From: Calothrix sp. NIES-2098 | Lineage (GTDB): Bacteria; Cyanobacteriota; Cyanobacteriia; Cyanobacteriales; Nostocaceae | Length of the DNA: 64,000 nt | Reading direction: 5' to 3' | Assembly (NCBI GenBank): GCA_002368175.1 | Contig: AP018172.1 | Span: 5,211,001 to 5,275,000, forward strand | Shown: positions 51,547 to 60,660 of the stretch, piece by piece | Layout of the letters: each line of letters begins with the position of its first letter | Numbering within the stretch: position 1 is the stretch's first letter | Program-made: the position numbers and the translations under genes | Notes under the pieces: model-generated | Database searches by the model: none | The model's input: the letters and a program-made list of their open reading frames with translations, nothing else | Told to the model about the DNA's origin: nothing

Positions 51547-54500
51547 ATGGACTCAATCACCAAGCTAGTAGGGTATAAAATCGCAGAGCAACTTTACGTA
51601 GGCTCCAGAACTTTGGTGTACCGGGCTGTGCGGGAGTGCGATCGCACTCCCGTAGTCATCAAAATGCTGCGGAATAATTTTCCCACTTATAACGAACTCG
51701 TACAATTCCGCAATCAATATGCGATTGCGAAAAATCTCAACTTGCCCAGTATTATTAAACCTCTAGCGCTGGAACCTTATGAGCAATCCTATATCTTGGT
51801 GATGGAAGACTTTGGCGGCATTTCGCTAAAGCAGATACTAAAGCAAAATGGCAAACTGGGAGTTTCTGTATTTTTTCCCATAGCAATTCAAATAGCAGAA
51901 GCCCTAGATGGACTTTATCAACACCGAGTCATACATAAAGACCTCAAGCCAGCTAATATCCTAATCAACCCAGAAACTCAGCAAATCAAAATCATAGATT
52001 TCAGCATCGCTTCGCTGTTACCTCACGAAACTCAAGAAATTCAGAATCTCAAAGCGCTGGAAGGTACATTGGCTTATCTGTCACCTGAACAAACGGGACG
52101 GATGAACCGGGGAATTGATTATCGTAGCGATTTCTATTCTCTGGGCGTGACATTTTATGAATTGCTTACCGGAAAGTTACCTTTTGTTTCCGAAAATCCG
52201 ATTGAGTTGGTGCATTGTCATTTAGCCAAGCAGCCGATTCCGGTTCACCAAATTAATCCCGAAATACCAGAAGTATTGTCTGCATTGATTAGCAAGTTGA
52301 TGGCAAAGAATGCCGAAGACCGCTATCAGAGTGCTTTAGGGCTGAAGTTCGATTTAGAAAATTGTTGGCTTCAGTGGCAAGATAATGGTACAGTTACGCC
52401 GTTTGCATTAGGAACGCGCGATATATGCGATCGCTTTTTGATTCCGCAAAAACTCTACGGACGGGAAAAGGAAGTAGCAACAATCCTCAACGCTTTTGAG
52501 CGAGTTAGCGCAGGTGATACAGAAATCATCCTCGTAGCTGGTTTCTCAGGCATTGGCAAAACTGCGGTAATTAATGAAGTCCATAAACCAATTGTGCGGC
52601 AACAGGGTTATTTCATTAAAGGTAAATACGACCAGTTTCAGCGTAATAGTCCGTTTTCTGCTTTTTTGCAAGCCTTTCGCGATTTAATTGGGCAATTGCT
52701 ATCTGAAAGCGATCGCCAGCTGCAACAATGGAAAACCAAAATCCTGGCAGCTGTGGGTGAGAATGGGCAAGTATTAATCGAGGTGATTCCTGAACTCGAA
52801 CACATCATTGGTAAACAACCCCTAGCCGCAGAACTTGCTGGTAGTGAAGCCCAAAATCGCTTTAATTTACTATTTCAAAACTTTGTGCAAGTTTTTACTA
52901 CCGCAGAACATCCATTGGTAGTGTTTTTGGATGATTTGCAGTGGATCGATTCCGCATCGCTGAATTTACTGCAACTGTTAATGCAGGAAAGAAGACATCT
53001 GTTAGTAATTGGTGCATATCGCGATAATGAAGTTTCCCCTGCCCATCCTTTGATGTTGACTGTGGATAGCATTCAAAAAACAGGGGCAATAGTGAACGCG
53101 ATAACCCTACTACCATTAAGTCACTGTGCGGTAAATCAGTTAATTGCAGATACGCTGAATTGCCAAGTTACTGCTGTGGAATCCCTCATCGAATGGGTCG
53201 ATCGCAAAACCAAAGGTAATCCTTTCTTTATCACTCAATTTCTCAAAGCATTACATGAAGAGGGACATATTACATTTAACTGGGAAGCACAACATTGGCA
53301 ATTTGATATTACTCAGGTTAGAGTATCGGCTTTAAGCGATGATGTGGTTGAATTTATGGCACTTCAGTTACAAAAGTTGCCCTTAATCGCCCAAACAGTT
53401 TTAAAATTAGCTGCTTGTATTGGAAATCAGTTTGATTTGCAGACTTTAGCAATTGTGAGTGAAATGTCTGTATTGGAAACTGCAACAAATCTGTGGCAAG
53501 TCTTGAAAGAAGGATTAATAATTCCTACTAGTGACGTTTATAAGTTCGATCGAGAGCCAGAATTCAGAATTCAAAATTCACCAGAGCAAATAAATCCTCC
53601 TAATTCCTGTAGTTATAAATTCTTACACGATCGCGTCCAACAAGCAGCTTATTCCTTGATTCCTGATGAGGAGAAACAATCCACTCACTTAAAAATTGGA
53701 AAAATATTACTAGAAAATACTCCCGAAGCAGTCTGGGAAGAAAAAATATTTGCAATTGTTAATCAATTAAATATTGGTCGCAGCTTAATTATTTCCCAGT
53801 CAGAGCGCAATCAACTAATTCAGTTAAATTTGACTGCGGCTCGGAAAGCTAAATCTGCAACAGCTTATGGTGCAGCAATCGAGTATTTAACAACCGGAAT
53901 CGAGCTATTACCAGAGGATAGCTGGCAATCTCAGTATTACCTGACTTTAACTTTGTATGAAGCCGCCGCCGAAGCAGCTTATTTAAATACGAATTATCTG
54001 CAAATGGAACAACTAGCAGCAGTAATTCTGCACCGGACTGACAACTTATTAGAAAAGATTCGGGTGTATGAAATTAAGATGCTAGCTGCCAAAGCTCAAA
54101 GTCGATTATTAGAATCCGTGCAGATTGGCTTACAAGTGCTACAGCTATTAGGGGTAGAGTTTCCCGAACAGCCGACTTTTGCGGATATTGGGCAAGCATT
54201 AGAGCAAACTCTGCTGGCTTGGCAAAACCTTTCAATTCCCAACTTGTTAAATGCACCAACCATCACCGATCCGGCAAAGCTAGCAGTGATGCGGATTTTA
54301 ACTCAAATGGTTCCCTCTGCTTATCAAGCAGCTTCGACACTGATGCCATTGCTAATTTTTCAACAGATTAATTTGTCCATTGCTGATGGTAATTGTGCCG
54401 TTTGTGCATTTTCTTATGCAGATTATGGGTTGGTGCTTTGCGGTGTCGTCGGTGATATGGATGCTGGCTATCAATTTGGACAACTAGCTTTGAATATCCT

Positions 54501-57426
54501 CGATCGCTTTCAAGCAATTGCTTGCAAATGTCGAACTTATTTCATTGTTCATAGCTTCATTAGCCATTGGCAAGAACCTCTTCAAAGTTTATTACCACGA
54601 TTCCAAGAAGCTTATAAAGTTGGTTTAGAAACGGGGGATTTAGAAAGTAGTGCCTTAAACGCCCAAATGTATTGTACCAATGCTTATTATGCAGGTCATG
54701 AATTAGCTACTCTAGCATCCAAGATGGCTACCTATAGACAAGCAATCTATCAGCTAAAACAGGAAGTCACTTTGCATTTTTTGGGAATTTGTCAGCAAAC
54801 AGTTTTAAATTTGCTAGGACGCGCTCAAAATGCCTGTCAGTTAGTCGGAGATGTGTATGATGAAACGCAGTTATTGCCGCTTCACCAACAAACAAACAAT
54901 TACACTGCCCTTTATTATCTCTACATTAATAAAAGCATTCTCTGTTACTTATTTAGGCAATACCAAGCAGCCGCAGACTACGTTGCTTTAGCCGATCGCT
55001 ATGTTAATGGTGTAGTTGGGATGTTTGCCGTTACTTTATTAGAATTCTATAGTTCTTTAATATATTTGGCGTTGTATTCATCAGCGACGCCAACTGAACG
55101 GTCAAACTATCTAGAAAAGGTGGTAGCTAATCAAGAAAAGCTGAAGAAATGGAGCGATCGCGCACCGATGAACCACCTACACAAATATTATTTGGTAGAG
55201 GCAGAACGCCATCGAGTCTTAGGTGACAAAGCAGCAGCCATTGAATTCTACGATCGCGCCATCACCCTAGCGCAAGAACATGAATACATCCAAGAAGCAG
55301 CATTGGCTAACGAACTAGCGGCTAAATTTTATCTGGAATGGGGTAAAGAAAAAATTGCCCAATCTTATACGATTGATGCTTACTATGCTTATACTCGGTG
55401 GGGCGCAACCGCTAAAGTTAACGATTTGGAACAGCATTATCCGCAACTATTAGCACCAATTTGGCAACCGTGGCAACCTGCATTCTCATCCCATGACACA
55501 ACTATTCCCGATACTTTAATTACCTTTTCTCACCCCCATAAATCTACATCAGGGGGTAATACTGCTGCGGCTAGGCTAGATTTGGCAACTATCTTAAAAG
55601 CTTATCAAACCGTGGCTAGCGAAATCGAGCTAGAGAAATTACTTTATACGCTGCTCCAGGTTTTAATTGAAAATGCTGGGGCTGATAAATGCGTCCTGCT
55701 GCTACCAAAGGACAATGAATGGGTAATTGAAGCGATTTCCGAACTCGGACAACTCCCTAGTTTGCCGCATTCGGTTCCCATTCACCAAACTCAAGCTGTA
55801 GCCCTAACCCTAGTCAATACCGTTAAACATACCTTGCAGTCGGTGGTAATTGCCAATGCGATCGATCATCCCATCTTTGCCGTTGACCCTTACATTTTGC
55901 ACCAATGTCCTAAGAGTGCTTTGTGTACTCCTATACTCAATCAAGGTAAGTTAATTGGGATTTTATACTTAGAAAATCACCTGACGGCGGGAGCATTTAC
56001 AGGCGATCGCGTCGAATTGCTGAATCTCCTCTGTTCGCAAGCAGCGATCGCTTTAGAAAACGCCAAACTTTACCAAAACCTCCAGCAATCGGAAACCCAA
56101 CTGCGACAGCAAACCCAAGAGTTACAAGAAACTTTACAACAACAGCAAAGAATCCAAGCCATCCTCACAGCACAGTTAGAAGTGAATTTGGACGGCATTT
56201 TACTTGTAGATGAAAATCAAAAAATAGTTTTTTATAACAAACTCTTCGCTAAAATTTTTCAAATGCCAGAGGAGTTGCTAAAAACAGGCGAAGATAACCA
56301 GCTTCTCGGATGGGCGATAGAGCAAATTGAAAACCCGATAGAATTTTTAGAGAAAGTACAGTATCTTTACCAAAATCCCGAACAAGATAGTAATGATGAA
56401 GTTGTTTTAAAAGATCGGCGAATTTTAGATCGTTGGTCTACAAGCGTGCGATCGCCCTCTGGCGAGTACTATGGCAGAATTTGGTATTTTCGAGATATTA
56501 CAGAGCGCAAGCAAGCTGAAGCTCAATTACGCAAGCATTCTCAAGACCTACAGCAAGCATTCCAAGACCTACAACAAGCACAAACCCAATTGGTACAGAG
56601 TGAGAAAATGTCTGCTTTGGGTAATTTAGTTGCAGGTATCGCTCACGAAATTAATAACCCTGTCGGCTTTCTTAGCGGTAATATCCAACCTGCTTTGGAC
56701 TACATTCAAGATGTATTTGGCTTGATTGATTTGTATCAACAAGAATATCTCCATCCCAGTGCCAAGATTCAAAAACAAATTGAAGCTATTGACCTGGATT
56801 ACATCCGCGAAGACTTACCAAAAGTAGTCGCTTCCATGCGAGAAGGTGTGAATCGGATTTGTGATATTAGTACTTCTTTAAGAACTTTCTCCCGTTCTGA
56901 TAGCGATCGCCCAGTTGCTTACAATATTCACGATGGCATCAACAGCACAATTTTAATTCTGAAACATCGCCTGAAAGCTAATAACATTCGCCCAGAAATT
57001 AAAATTATCAAAGAGTACGGTCAACTGCCGCCAGTAGAATGCTATGCGGGACAGCTAAATCAAGTATTTATGAATATTTTGGCAAATGCGATCGATGCTT
57101 TAGAAGACGCAAACAAAGGACGCAGTTTTGCTGACATTCAAGCCAATCCCAACCAGATTAGAATTACTACAGCTACTACTGCCGACGGTCAGCAAGTTGT
57201 GATTCGGATTCAAGATAATGGCACAGGAATGAGTGATGAAGTCAAACAGAAGATATTCGATCATCTGTTTACCACCAAAGGCGTTGGTAAAGGAACCGGC
57301 TTAGGATTAGCGATCGCGCGTTCAATTGTGGTAGAAAAACACAATGGCACGCTAGAAGTCAACTCCATTCTCGGTGAGGGTTCCGAGTTTGCGATTACAA
57401 TTCCGTTAGAAGCCAGCATTTCATAA
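51547..57426 (+). CDS. Giant kinase/AAA/GAF/PAS sensor histidine kinase
   Basis: A 1959-residue protein. Order: Ser/Thr kinase-like domain (about 8-275) with altered motifs, HKDLKP and IDFSIAS, where HRD and DFG are expected; AAA/NTPase (about 300-500) with GFSGIGKT P-loop and FLDDLQWID; a helical TPR-like region (about 700-1290); GAF (about 1350-1500); coiled coil; PAS (about 1545-1640); HisKA with His in GIAHEINNP near 1700; HATPase with NAIDAL and GKGTGLGL. ATG 51547 gives MDSITKLVGYK, the family start; the frame opens at 51454. Typical of cyanobacterial multi-sensor proteins of unknown signal. Confidence 0.93.
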   Translation: MDSITKLVGYKIAEQLYVGSRTLVYRAVRECDRTPVVIKMLRNNFPTYNELVQFRNQYAIAKNLNLPSIIKPLALEPYEQSYILVMEDFGGISLKQILKQNGKLGVSVFFPIAIQIAEALDGLYQHRVIHKDLKPANILINPETQQIKIIDFSIASLLPHETQEIQNLKALEGTLAYLSPEQTGRMNRGIDYRSDFYSLGVTFYELLTGKLPFVSENPIELVHCHLAKQPIPVHQINPEIPEVLSALISKLMAKNAEDRYQSALGLKFDLENCWLQWQDNGTVTPFALGTRDICDRFLIPQKLYGREKEVATILNAFERVSAGDTEIILVAGFSGIGKTAVINEVHKPIVRQQGYFIKGKYDQFQRNSPFSAFLQAFRDLIGQLLSESDRQLQQWKTKILAAVGENGQVLIEVIPELEHIIGKQPLAAELAGSEAQNRFNLLFQNFVQVFTTAEHPLVVFLDDLQWIDSASLNLLQLLMQERRHLLVIGAYRDNEVSPAHPLMLTVDSIQKTGAIVNAITLLPLSHCAVNQLIADTLNCQVTAVESLIEWVDRKTKGNPFFITQFLKALHEEGHITFNWEAQHWQFDITQVRVSALSDDVVEFMALQLQKLPLIAQTVLKLAACIGNQFDLQTLAIVSEMSVLETATNLWQVLKEGLIIPTSDVYKFDREPEFRIQNSPEQINPPNSCSYKFLHDRVQQAAYSLIPDEEKQSTHLKIGKILLENTPEAVWEEKIFAIVNQLNIGRSLIISQSERNQLIQLNLTAARKAKSATAYGAAIEYLTTGIELLPEDSWQSQYYLTLTLYEAAAEAAYLNTNYLQMEQLAAVILHRTDNLLEKIRVYEIKMLAAKAQSRLLESVQIGLQVLQLLGVEFPEQPTFADIGQALEQTLLAWQNLSIPNLLNAPTITDPAKLAVMRILTQMVPSAYQAASTLMPLLIFQQINLSIADGNCAVCAFSYADYGLVLCGVVGDMDAGYQFGQLALNILDRFQAIACKCRTYFIVHSFISHWQEPLQSLLPRFQEAYKVGLETGDLESSALNAQMYCTNAYYAGHELATLASKMATYRQAIYQLKQEVTLHFLGICQQTVLNLLGRAQNACQLVGDVYDETQLLPLHQQTNNYTALYYLYINKSILCYLFRQYQAAADYVALADRYVNGVVGMFAVTLLEFYSSLIYLALYSSATPTERSNYLEKVVANQEKLKKWSDRAPMNHLHKYYLVEAERHRVLGDKAAAIEFYDRAITLAQEHEYIQEAALANELAAKFYLEWGKEKIAQSYTIDAYYAYTRWGATAKVNDLEQHYPQLLAPIWQPWQPAFSSHDTTIPDTLITFSHPHKSTSGGNTAAARLDLATILKAYQTVASEIELEKLLYTLLQVLIENAGADKCVLLLPKDNEWVIEAISELGQLPSLPHSVPIHQTQAVALTLVNTVKHTLQSVVIANAIDHPIFAVDPYILHQCPKSALCTPILNQGKLIGILYLENHLTAGAFTGDRVELLNLLCSQAAIALENAKLYQNLQQSETQLRQQTQELQETLQQQQRIQAILTAQLEVNLDGILLVDENQKIVFYNKLFAKIFQMPEELLKTGEDNQLLGWAIEQIENPIEFLEKVQYLYQNPEQDSNDEVVLKDRRILDRWSTSVRSPSGEYYGRIWYFRDITERKQAEAQLRKHSQDLQQAFQDLQQAQTQLVQSEKMSALGNLVAGIAHEINNPVGFLSGNIQPALDYIQDVFGLIDLYQQEYLHPSAKIQKQIEAIDLDYIREDLPKVVASMREGVNRICDISTSLRTFSRSDSDRPVAYNIHDGINSTILILKHRLKANNIRPEIKIIKEYGQLPPVECYAGQLNQVFMNILANAIDALEDANKGRSFADIQANPNQIRITTATTADGQQVVIRIQDNGTGMSDEVKQKIFDHLFTTKGVGKGTGLGLAIARSIVVEKHNGTLEVNSILGEGSEFAITIPLEASIS

Positions 57427-57489
57427 AACCCCGCAGACTTTTCCTCACCTCTTGCCTCAGCGATAGAATACAAGGTTACATAAATTACC

Positions 57490-58050
57490 ATGACTGTAAC
57501 TACCTTTAAGTGGACAATTGAACGCTATCACCGAGCAATAGAAGCAGGTATCTTTGACGATCAGCCCATTGAACTATTACGCGGCGACCTCATCGTTATG
57601 CCCCCAGAACGAGAACCTCATGCTTACTACAATACTGAAGCCGCCGATTATCTCCGCACGCTACTGGGCGAACGAGCAAAAATTCGCGATGCTAAACCCA
57701 TAACTCTGCCTAACAATTCAGAACCATCCCCAGATATTGCTATTGTCAAACCTTTAGGGGAAATCTACTTACAACACCATCCCTACCCTGAAGACATTTT
57801 CTTTTTAATCGAATTCTCCAACTCTACCTTGAGCAAAGACTTAGGTGAGAAAAAAGCAATCTACGCAGAAGCCGGAATTGCTGAATATTGGGTTGTCAAC
57901 CTCAAGTCTTTGCAGTTGCAAGTCTTTCGAGACTTAAAACATGGGGAATACACAACTGAATTGACACTAACTACAGGTAATATTACCCCCTTAGCCTTTC
58001 CAGATGTATTCGTCCAAGTCCATCGCCTCATAGGTTTCCGGCAAATATAA
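57490..58050 (+). CDS. Uma2-family putative restriction-endonuclease-fold protein
   Basis: A 186-residue DUF820/Uma2 protein with a PD-(D/E)XK-like core: IELLRGDLIVMPPER, then PSPDIAIVKPLG, FFLIEFSNSTLSKDLGEKKAIYAEAGIAEYWVVNL. The D, E and K residues are in the expected order. The family is greatly expanded in cyanobacteria and its function is unknown; it is suggested to descend from mobile elements. It lies 63 bp after the giant kinase. Confidence 0.9.
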   Translation: MTVTTFKWTIERYHRAIEAGIFDDQPIELLRGDLIVMPPEREPHAYYNTEAADYLRTLLGERAKIRDAKPITLPNNSEPSPDIAIVKPLGEIYLQHHPYPEDIFFLIEFSNSTLSKDLGEKKAIYAEAGIAEYWVVNLKSLQLQVFRDLKHGEYTTELTLTTGNITPLAFPDVFVQVHRLIGFRQI

Positions 58051-58056
58051 ATCGTT

Positions 58057-59031
58057 CTACAATATCAATTGGTATAATTTATCAACCTGTGACAGATCTA
58101 CATTTCCACCACTGATAATTACACCAATTCTCGCCTCTGGTAATTTCACCACACCTTCTAATACAGCGGCAGCTGCCAGCGCTCCTGTAGGTTCAACGAC
58201 AATTTTTAAGCGTTCCCATAAGAAAAACATAGTACGTACAATTGCTGATTCTGATGTTGTCGCCATATCATCGACGTAATGCAGTACTAAAGGGAAAGTA
58301 ATTTTACCCAAGCTGGGAGTACGAGCGCCATCAGCAATAGTATTAGGATTATTGACAGTTTGTAGCGTTTTGCTGTGAAAGGAACGGGTTGCATCGTCGG
58401 CTAGTTCTGGTTCGACACCCATGACTCGACAGTGTGGTAAAAGTGCTTTAGTAGCGATCGCACAACCGGAAACTAATCCACCACCGCCACAAGGAACCAA
58501 CAACAAATCTAGTTCGCCAACTTCTGCGATCAGTTCTAAAGCGGCTGTACCTTGTCCGGCTACCACATGGGGATGATCGTAAGGCGGAATGATTGTCAGT
58601 CCGCGATCGCTTGCTAAATTTTGCGCTAGTTCTTCGCGGTTGGTGGTTTGTCGATTGTAGAGAATAACCTCAGCCCCGTAACCGCGAGTAGCAGTTTGCT
58701 TAACTGCGGGCGCATCATCAGGCATAACAATAGTTGTCGGGATATTTAGTAATTTTCCCGCAAGAGCGATCGCTTGGGCGTGATTCCCCGATGAATAGGT
58801 GAGAACGCCTTTTTGCTTTTGTGCTTCAGGTAGCTGTACCAATGCATTGTACGCCCCTCTAAACTTGAAAGCCCCCGTGCGTTGAAAATTTTCGCACTTA
58901 AAAAACACCTGGCTATGAGTTAGTTCATTAACTGTTCTCGAAGTTAGCACAGGTGTCTGGCGAGCAATACCCAAAAGACGATTCTGGGCTGATTTTATCT
59001 CAGCGATCGTGACAGAGTTGTTTTCCAGCAT
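58057..59031 (-). CDS. Threonine/serine dehydratase-like PLP enzyme
   Basis: A 324-residue fold-type II PLP enzyme without the regulatory ACT-like tail of biosynthetic IlvA. The Schiff-base Lys lies in GAFKFRGAYNAL, the phosphate-binding glycine loop in VPCGGGGLVSG, and SSGNHAQAIAL contacts the substrate. The protein may act as serine/threonine dehydratase or as a serine racemase-like enzyme. ATG 59031 gives MLENNSVTIAEIK; the open frame runs to 59094. Convergent with the Uma2 gene, 6 bp apart. Confidence 0.88.
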   Translation of the reverse strand: MLENNSVTIAEIKSAQNRLLGIARQTPVLTSRTVNELTHSQVFFKCENFQRTGAFKFRGAYNALVQLPEAQKQKGVLTYSSGNHAQAIALAGKLLNIPTTIVMPDDAPAVKQTATRGYGAEVILYNRQTTNREELAQNLASDRGLTIIPPYDHPHVVAGQGTAALELIAEVGELDLLLVPCGGGGLVSGCAIATKALLPHCRVMGVEPELADDATRSFHSKTLQTVNNPNTIADGARTPSLGKITFPLVLHYVDDMATTSESAIVRTMFFLWERLKIVVEPTGALAAAAVLEGVVKLPEARIGVIISGGNVDLSQVDKLYQLIL

Positions 59032-59100
59032 TGATATATTCAGCGTGATGGATCGCAGTTCAAAGCACTTGGACGATTGCGCTTTCAAAATCAACTTTCG

Positions 59101-59455
59101 TTAGCAACTTTAACCCATTTATAAATAATATCAAGGCATTTATGACTAAGGTCGTGATGTTTCTCATTACTGCCTACTCATTCATAGATAACATCAAGGC
59201 ATTTATAAATAACATGTTGATGTTTTTTATTACTGCCTACTCATTCATAGATAACATCAAGGCATTTATAAACAACATGTTGATGTTTTTTATTACTGCC
59301 TACTCATTCATAGATAACATCAAGGCATTTATAAATAACATGTTGATGTTTTCTATTAACCTTAACTCATTTATATATAACATCAAGGTACTTGCGACCA
59401 AGGTCTTGACGTTTCTCATTACCGTTAACTTATTTATAGATATTATCAAGGGAGC
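59101..59455. repeat. 63-bp tandem repeat (about 6 units)
   Basis: ATCAAGG recurs at 59130, 59193, 59256, 59319 and 59382, and ATCAAGG again at 59445, each 63 bp apart. The three central units are nearly identical, with flanking units degenerate. The period is divisible by three, so an open frame with a 21-residue period (FITAYSFIDNIKAFINNMLM) results, which is hydrophobic and probably not a gene. Located between the dehydratase and the HD-domain gene. Confidence 0.9.
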
Positions 59456-59566
59456 ATCCCATTTTTTTAATCAATATCCTTTTAGTAGGGTGGGCATTGC
59501 CCACTATATTCAGGTTTTGGTGGGGCAATACCTACCCTACACTTAAAATTATTATCTATGAATTTA

Positions 59567-60199
59567 TTACACGTTAAGAATTTTAATTTCTGCTTGCAGA
59601 TTAGCTCTAGCAGATGCTTCTGCAACCTCCAACATTAAAGGTGTAAAATAAAGACGCTGACGCTGCAAAAATCGCTCTAAAATTTGCCTACGACCTTTAA
59701 TATACTCTGCTTCTGGAACCCATGCATATTCTTGGCGAATCGCTTGAGCGTATTCCTGATACTGAATTGAGTTAACAGCTAAAATAGCTAAATCTGCATC
59801 AAGTAAAACTTTGCCATCCCAATCATCCGCAGTAGTTTGATGCTGTTTTGTATTGAGAATAAGACGTTTAACAGTAGCAATATTATTAATTGGTAGCCCT
59901 AAATTACTCAATAAATCATCAGCGTATTCCGCGCTTTTTTCTTCATTATCTTGAGCACGAGTATCATAAACTATATCGTGCAACCAAGCAGCAAGTTGTA
60001 CGGAAATTAAATCTTGGGTATAGGTTTGTAAACTATCAATGGTAGCGAGAATATGCTCGATATGTTTGAGTGTATGGTAGTAGCGGTTAGGAGTAGAGTA
60101 AGCATCAATTACTTGCTTAAAGGCTCGATCGATTAATCTTGGCTCGATGCCAAAAGGTTGGAGTATATTCCGCCATCGAAACAATAATATATTTGTCAT
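59567..60199 (-). CDS. HD-domain phosphohydrolase-like protein
   Basis: A 210-residue protein of the predicted metal-dependent HD type. Motifs are YYHTLKHIEHIL, AAWLHDIVYDTRAQDNEEKSAEYA with the HD pair, and LLDADLAILA with a conserved Asp. HD proteins cleave phosphate esters, but this subfamily has no assigned substrate. ATG 60199 (MTNILLFRW) is preferred; the frame opens at 60244. No signal or membrane segment. Confidence 0.85.
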   Translation of the reverse strand: MTNILLFRWRNILQPFGIEPRLIDRAFKQVIDAYSTPNRYYHTLKHIEHILATIDSLQTYTQDLISVQLAAWLHDIVYDTRAQDNEEKSAEYADDLLSNLGLPINNIATVKRLILNTKQHQTTADDWDGKVLLDADLAILAVNSIQYQEYAQAIRQEYAWVPEAEYIKGRRQILERFLQRQRLYFTPLMLEVAEASARANLQAEIKILNV

Positions 60200-60660
60200 T
60201 ATTTTTGTGGAGGACATAAAAATCTTAAGAAGCTTGCTGTGCATACAATTAATTGCACCGCCCTACTTATGACTTAATTTTACTGGACTGGCTAATTCCT
60301 CAGTTTCTGCAACTGTGATGTCTCACGACAAGTCGCTTCTCTCCGAGACGCCACCGCCTCTACGCCAAGTGACTACAAACAAATTCTGTTGCCAGGGATT
60401 ATTGTATGATGATGAACCAGTAATCCTAGCTAAATTAGCTTTGAATTAATATCAGAGATTTTGAAAAGTGCTAATTGAGACATCAGCAGATATGGTATTA
60501 CTAAATTGAGAAATGCCGATATTAAATAGTTTAGAGTTATACCAATTGATGTGGCAGGATGCTCAGTGGGGGATTTACCGTTTCTGGGAGTGACAGCATA
60601 TACTGATGCAAAATCCCTTCAGCAAGCCTTTGCAGCAGGAGCCAGGGAGAGGTAAAGAAT
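60200..60660. other. Spacer with repeat fragment upstream of the multi-PAS kinase
   Basis: Contains a dispersed GC-rich fragment at about 60,320-60,375 with words CGCTTCTCTCCGAGACGCC and CTACGCCAAGTGAC, common in Nostocales, and a small response-regulator remnant at 60,551-60,655. No intact gene. Confidence 0.45.
60551..60655 (+). pseudogene. Response-regulator receiver fragment
   Basis: A 34-codon frame reads LPFLGVTAYTDAKSLQQAF then AAGARER and stops 5 bp before the kinase ATG. It matches the middle of a receiver domain (strand 4, conserved T-A, helix 4), with the phosphoacceptor Asp and the KP motif missing. It may be the relic of a regulator gene once preceding the kinase. Confidence 0.45.

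Noticed and set aside
59142..59546. A 134-residue repetitive membrane protein
   Set aside because: It consists of the 63-bp repeat with hydrophobic, low-complexity translation; kept as a repeat, with coding potential only mentioned as a question.
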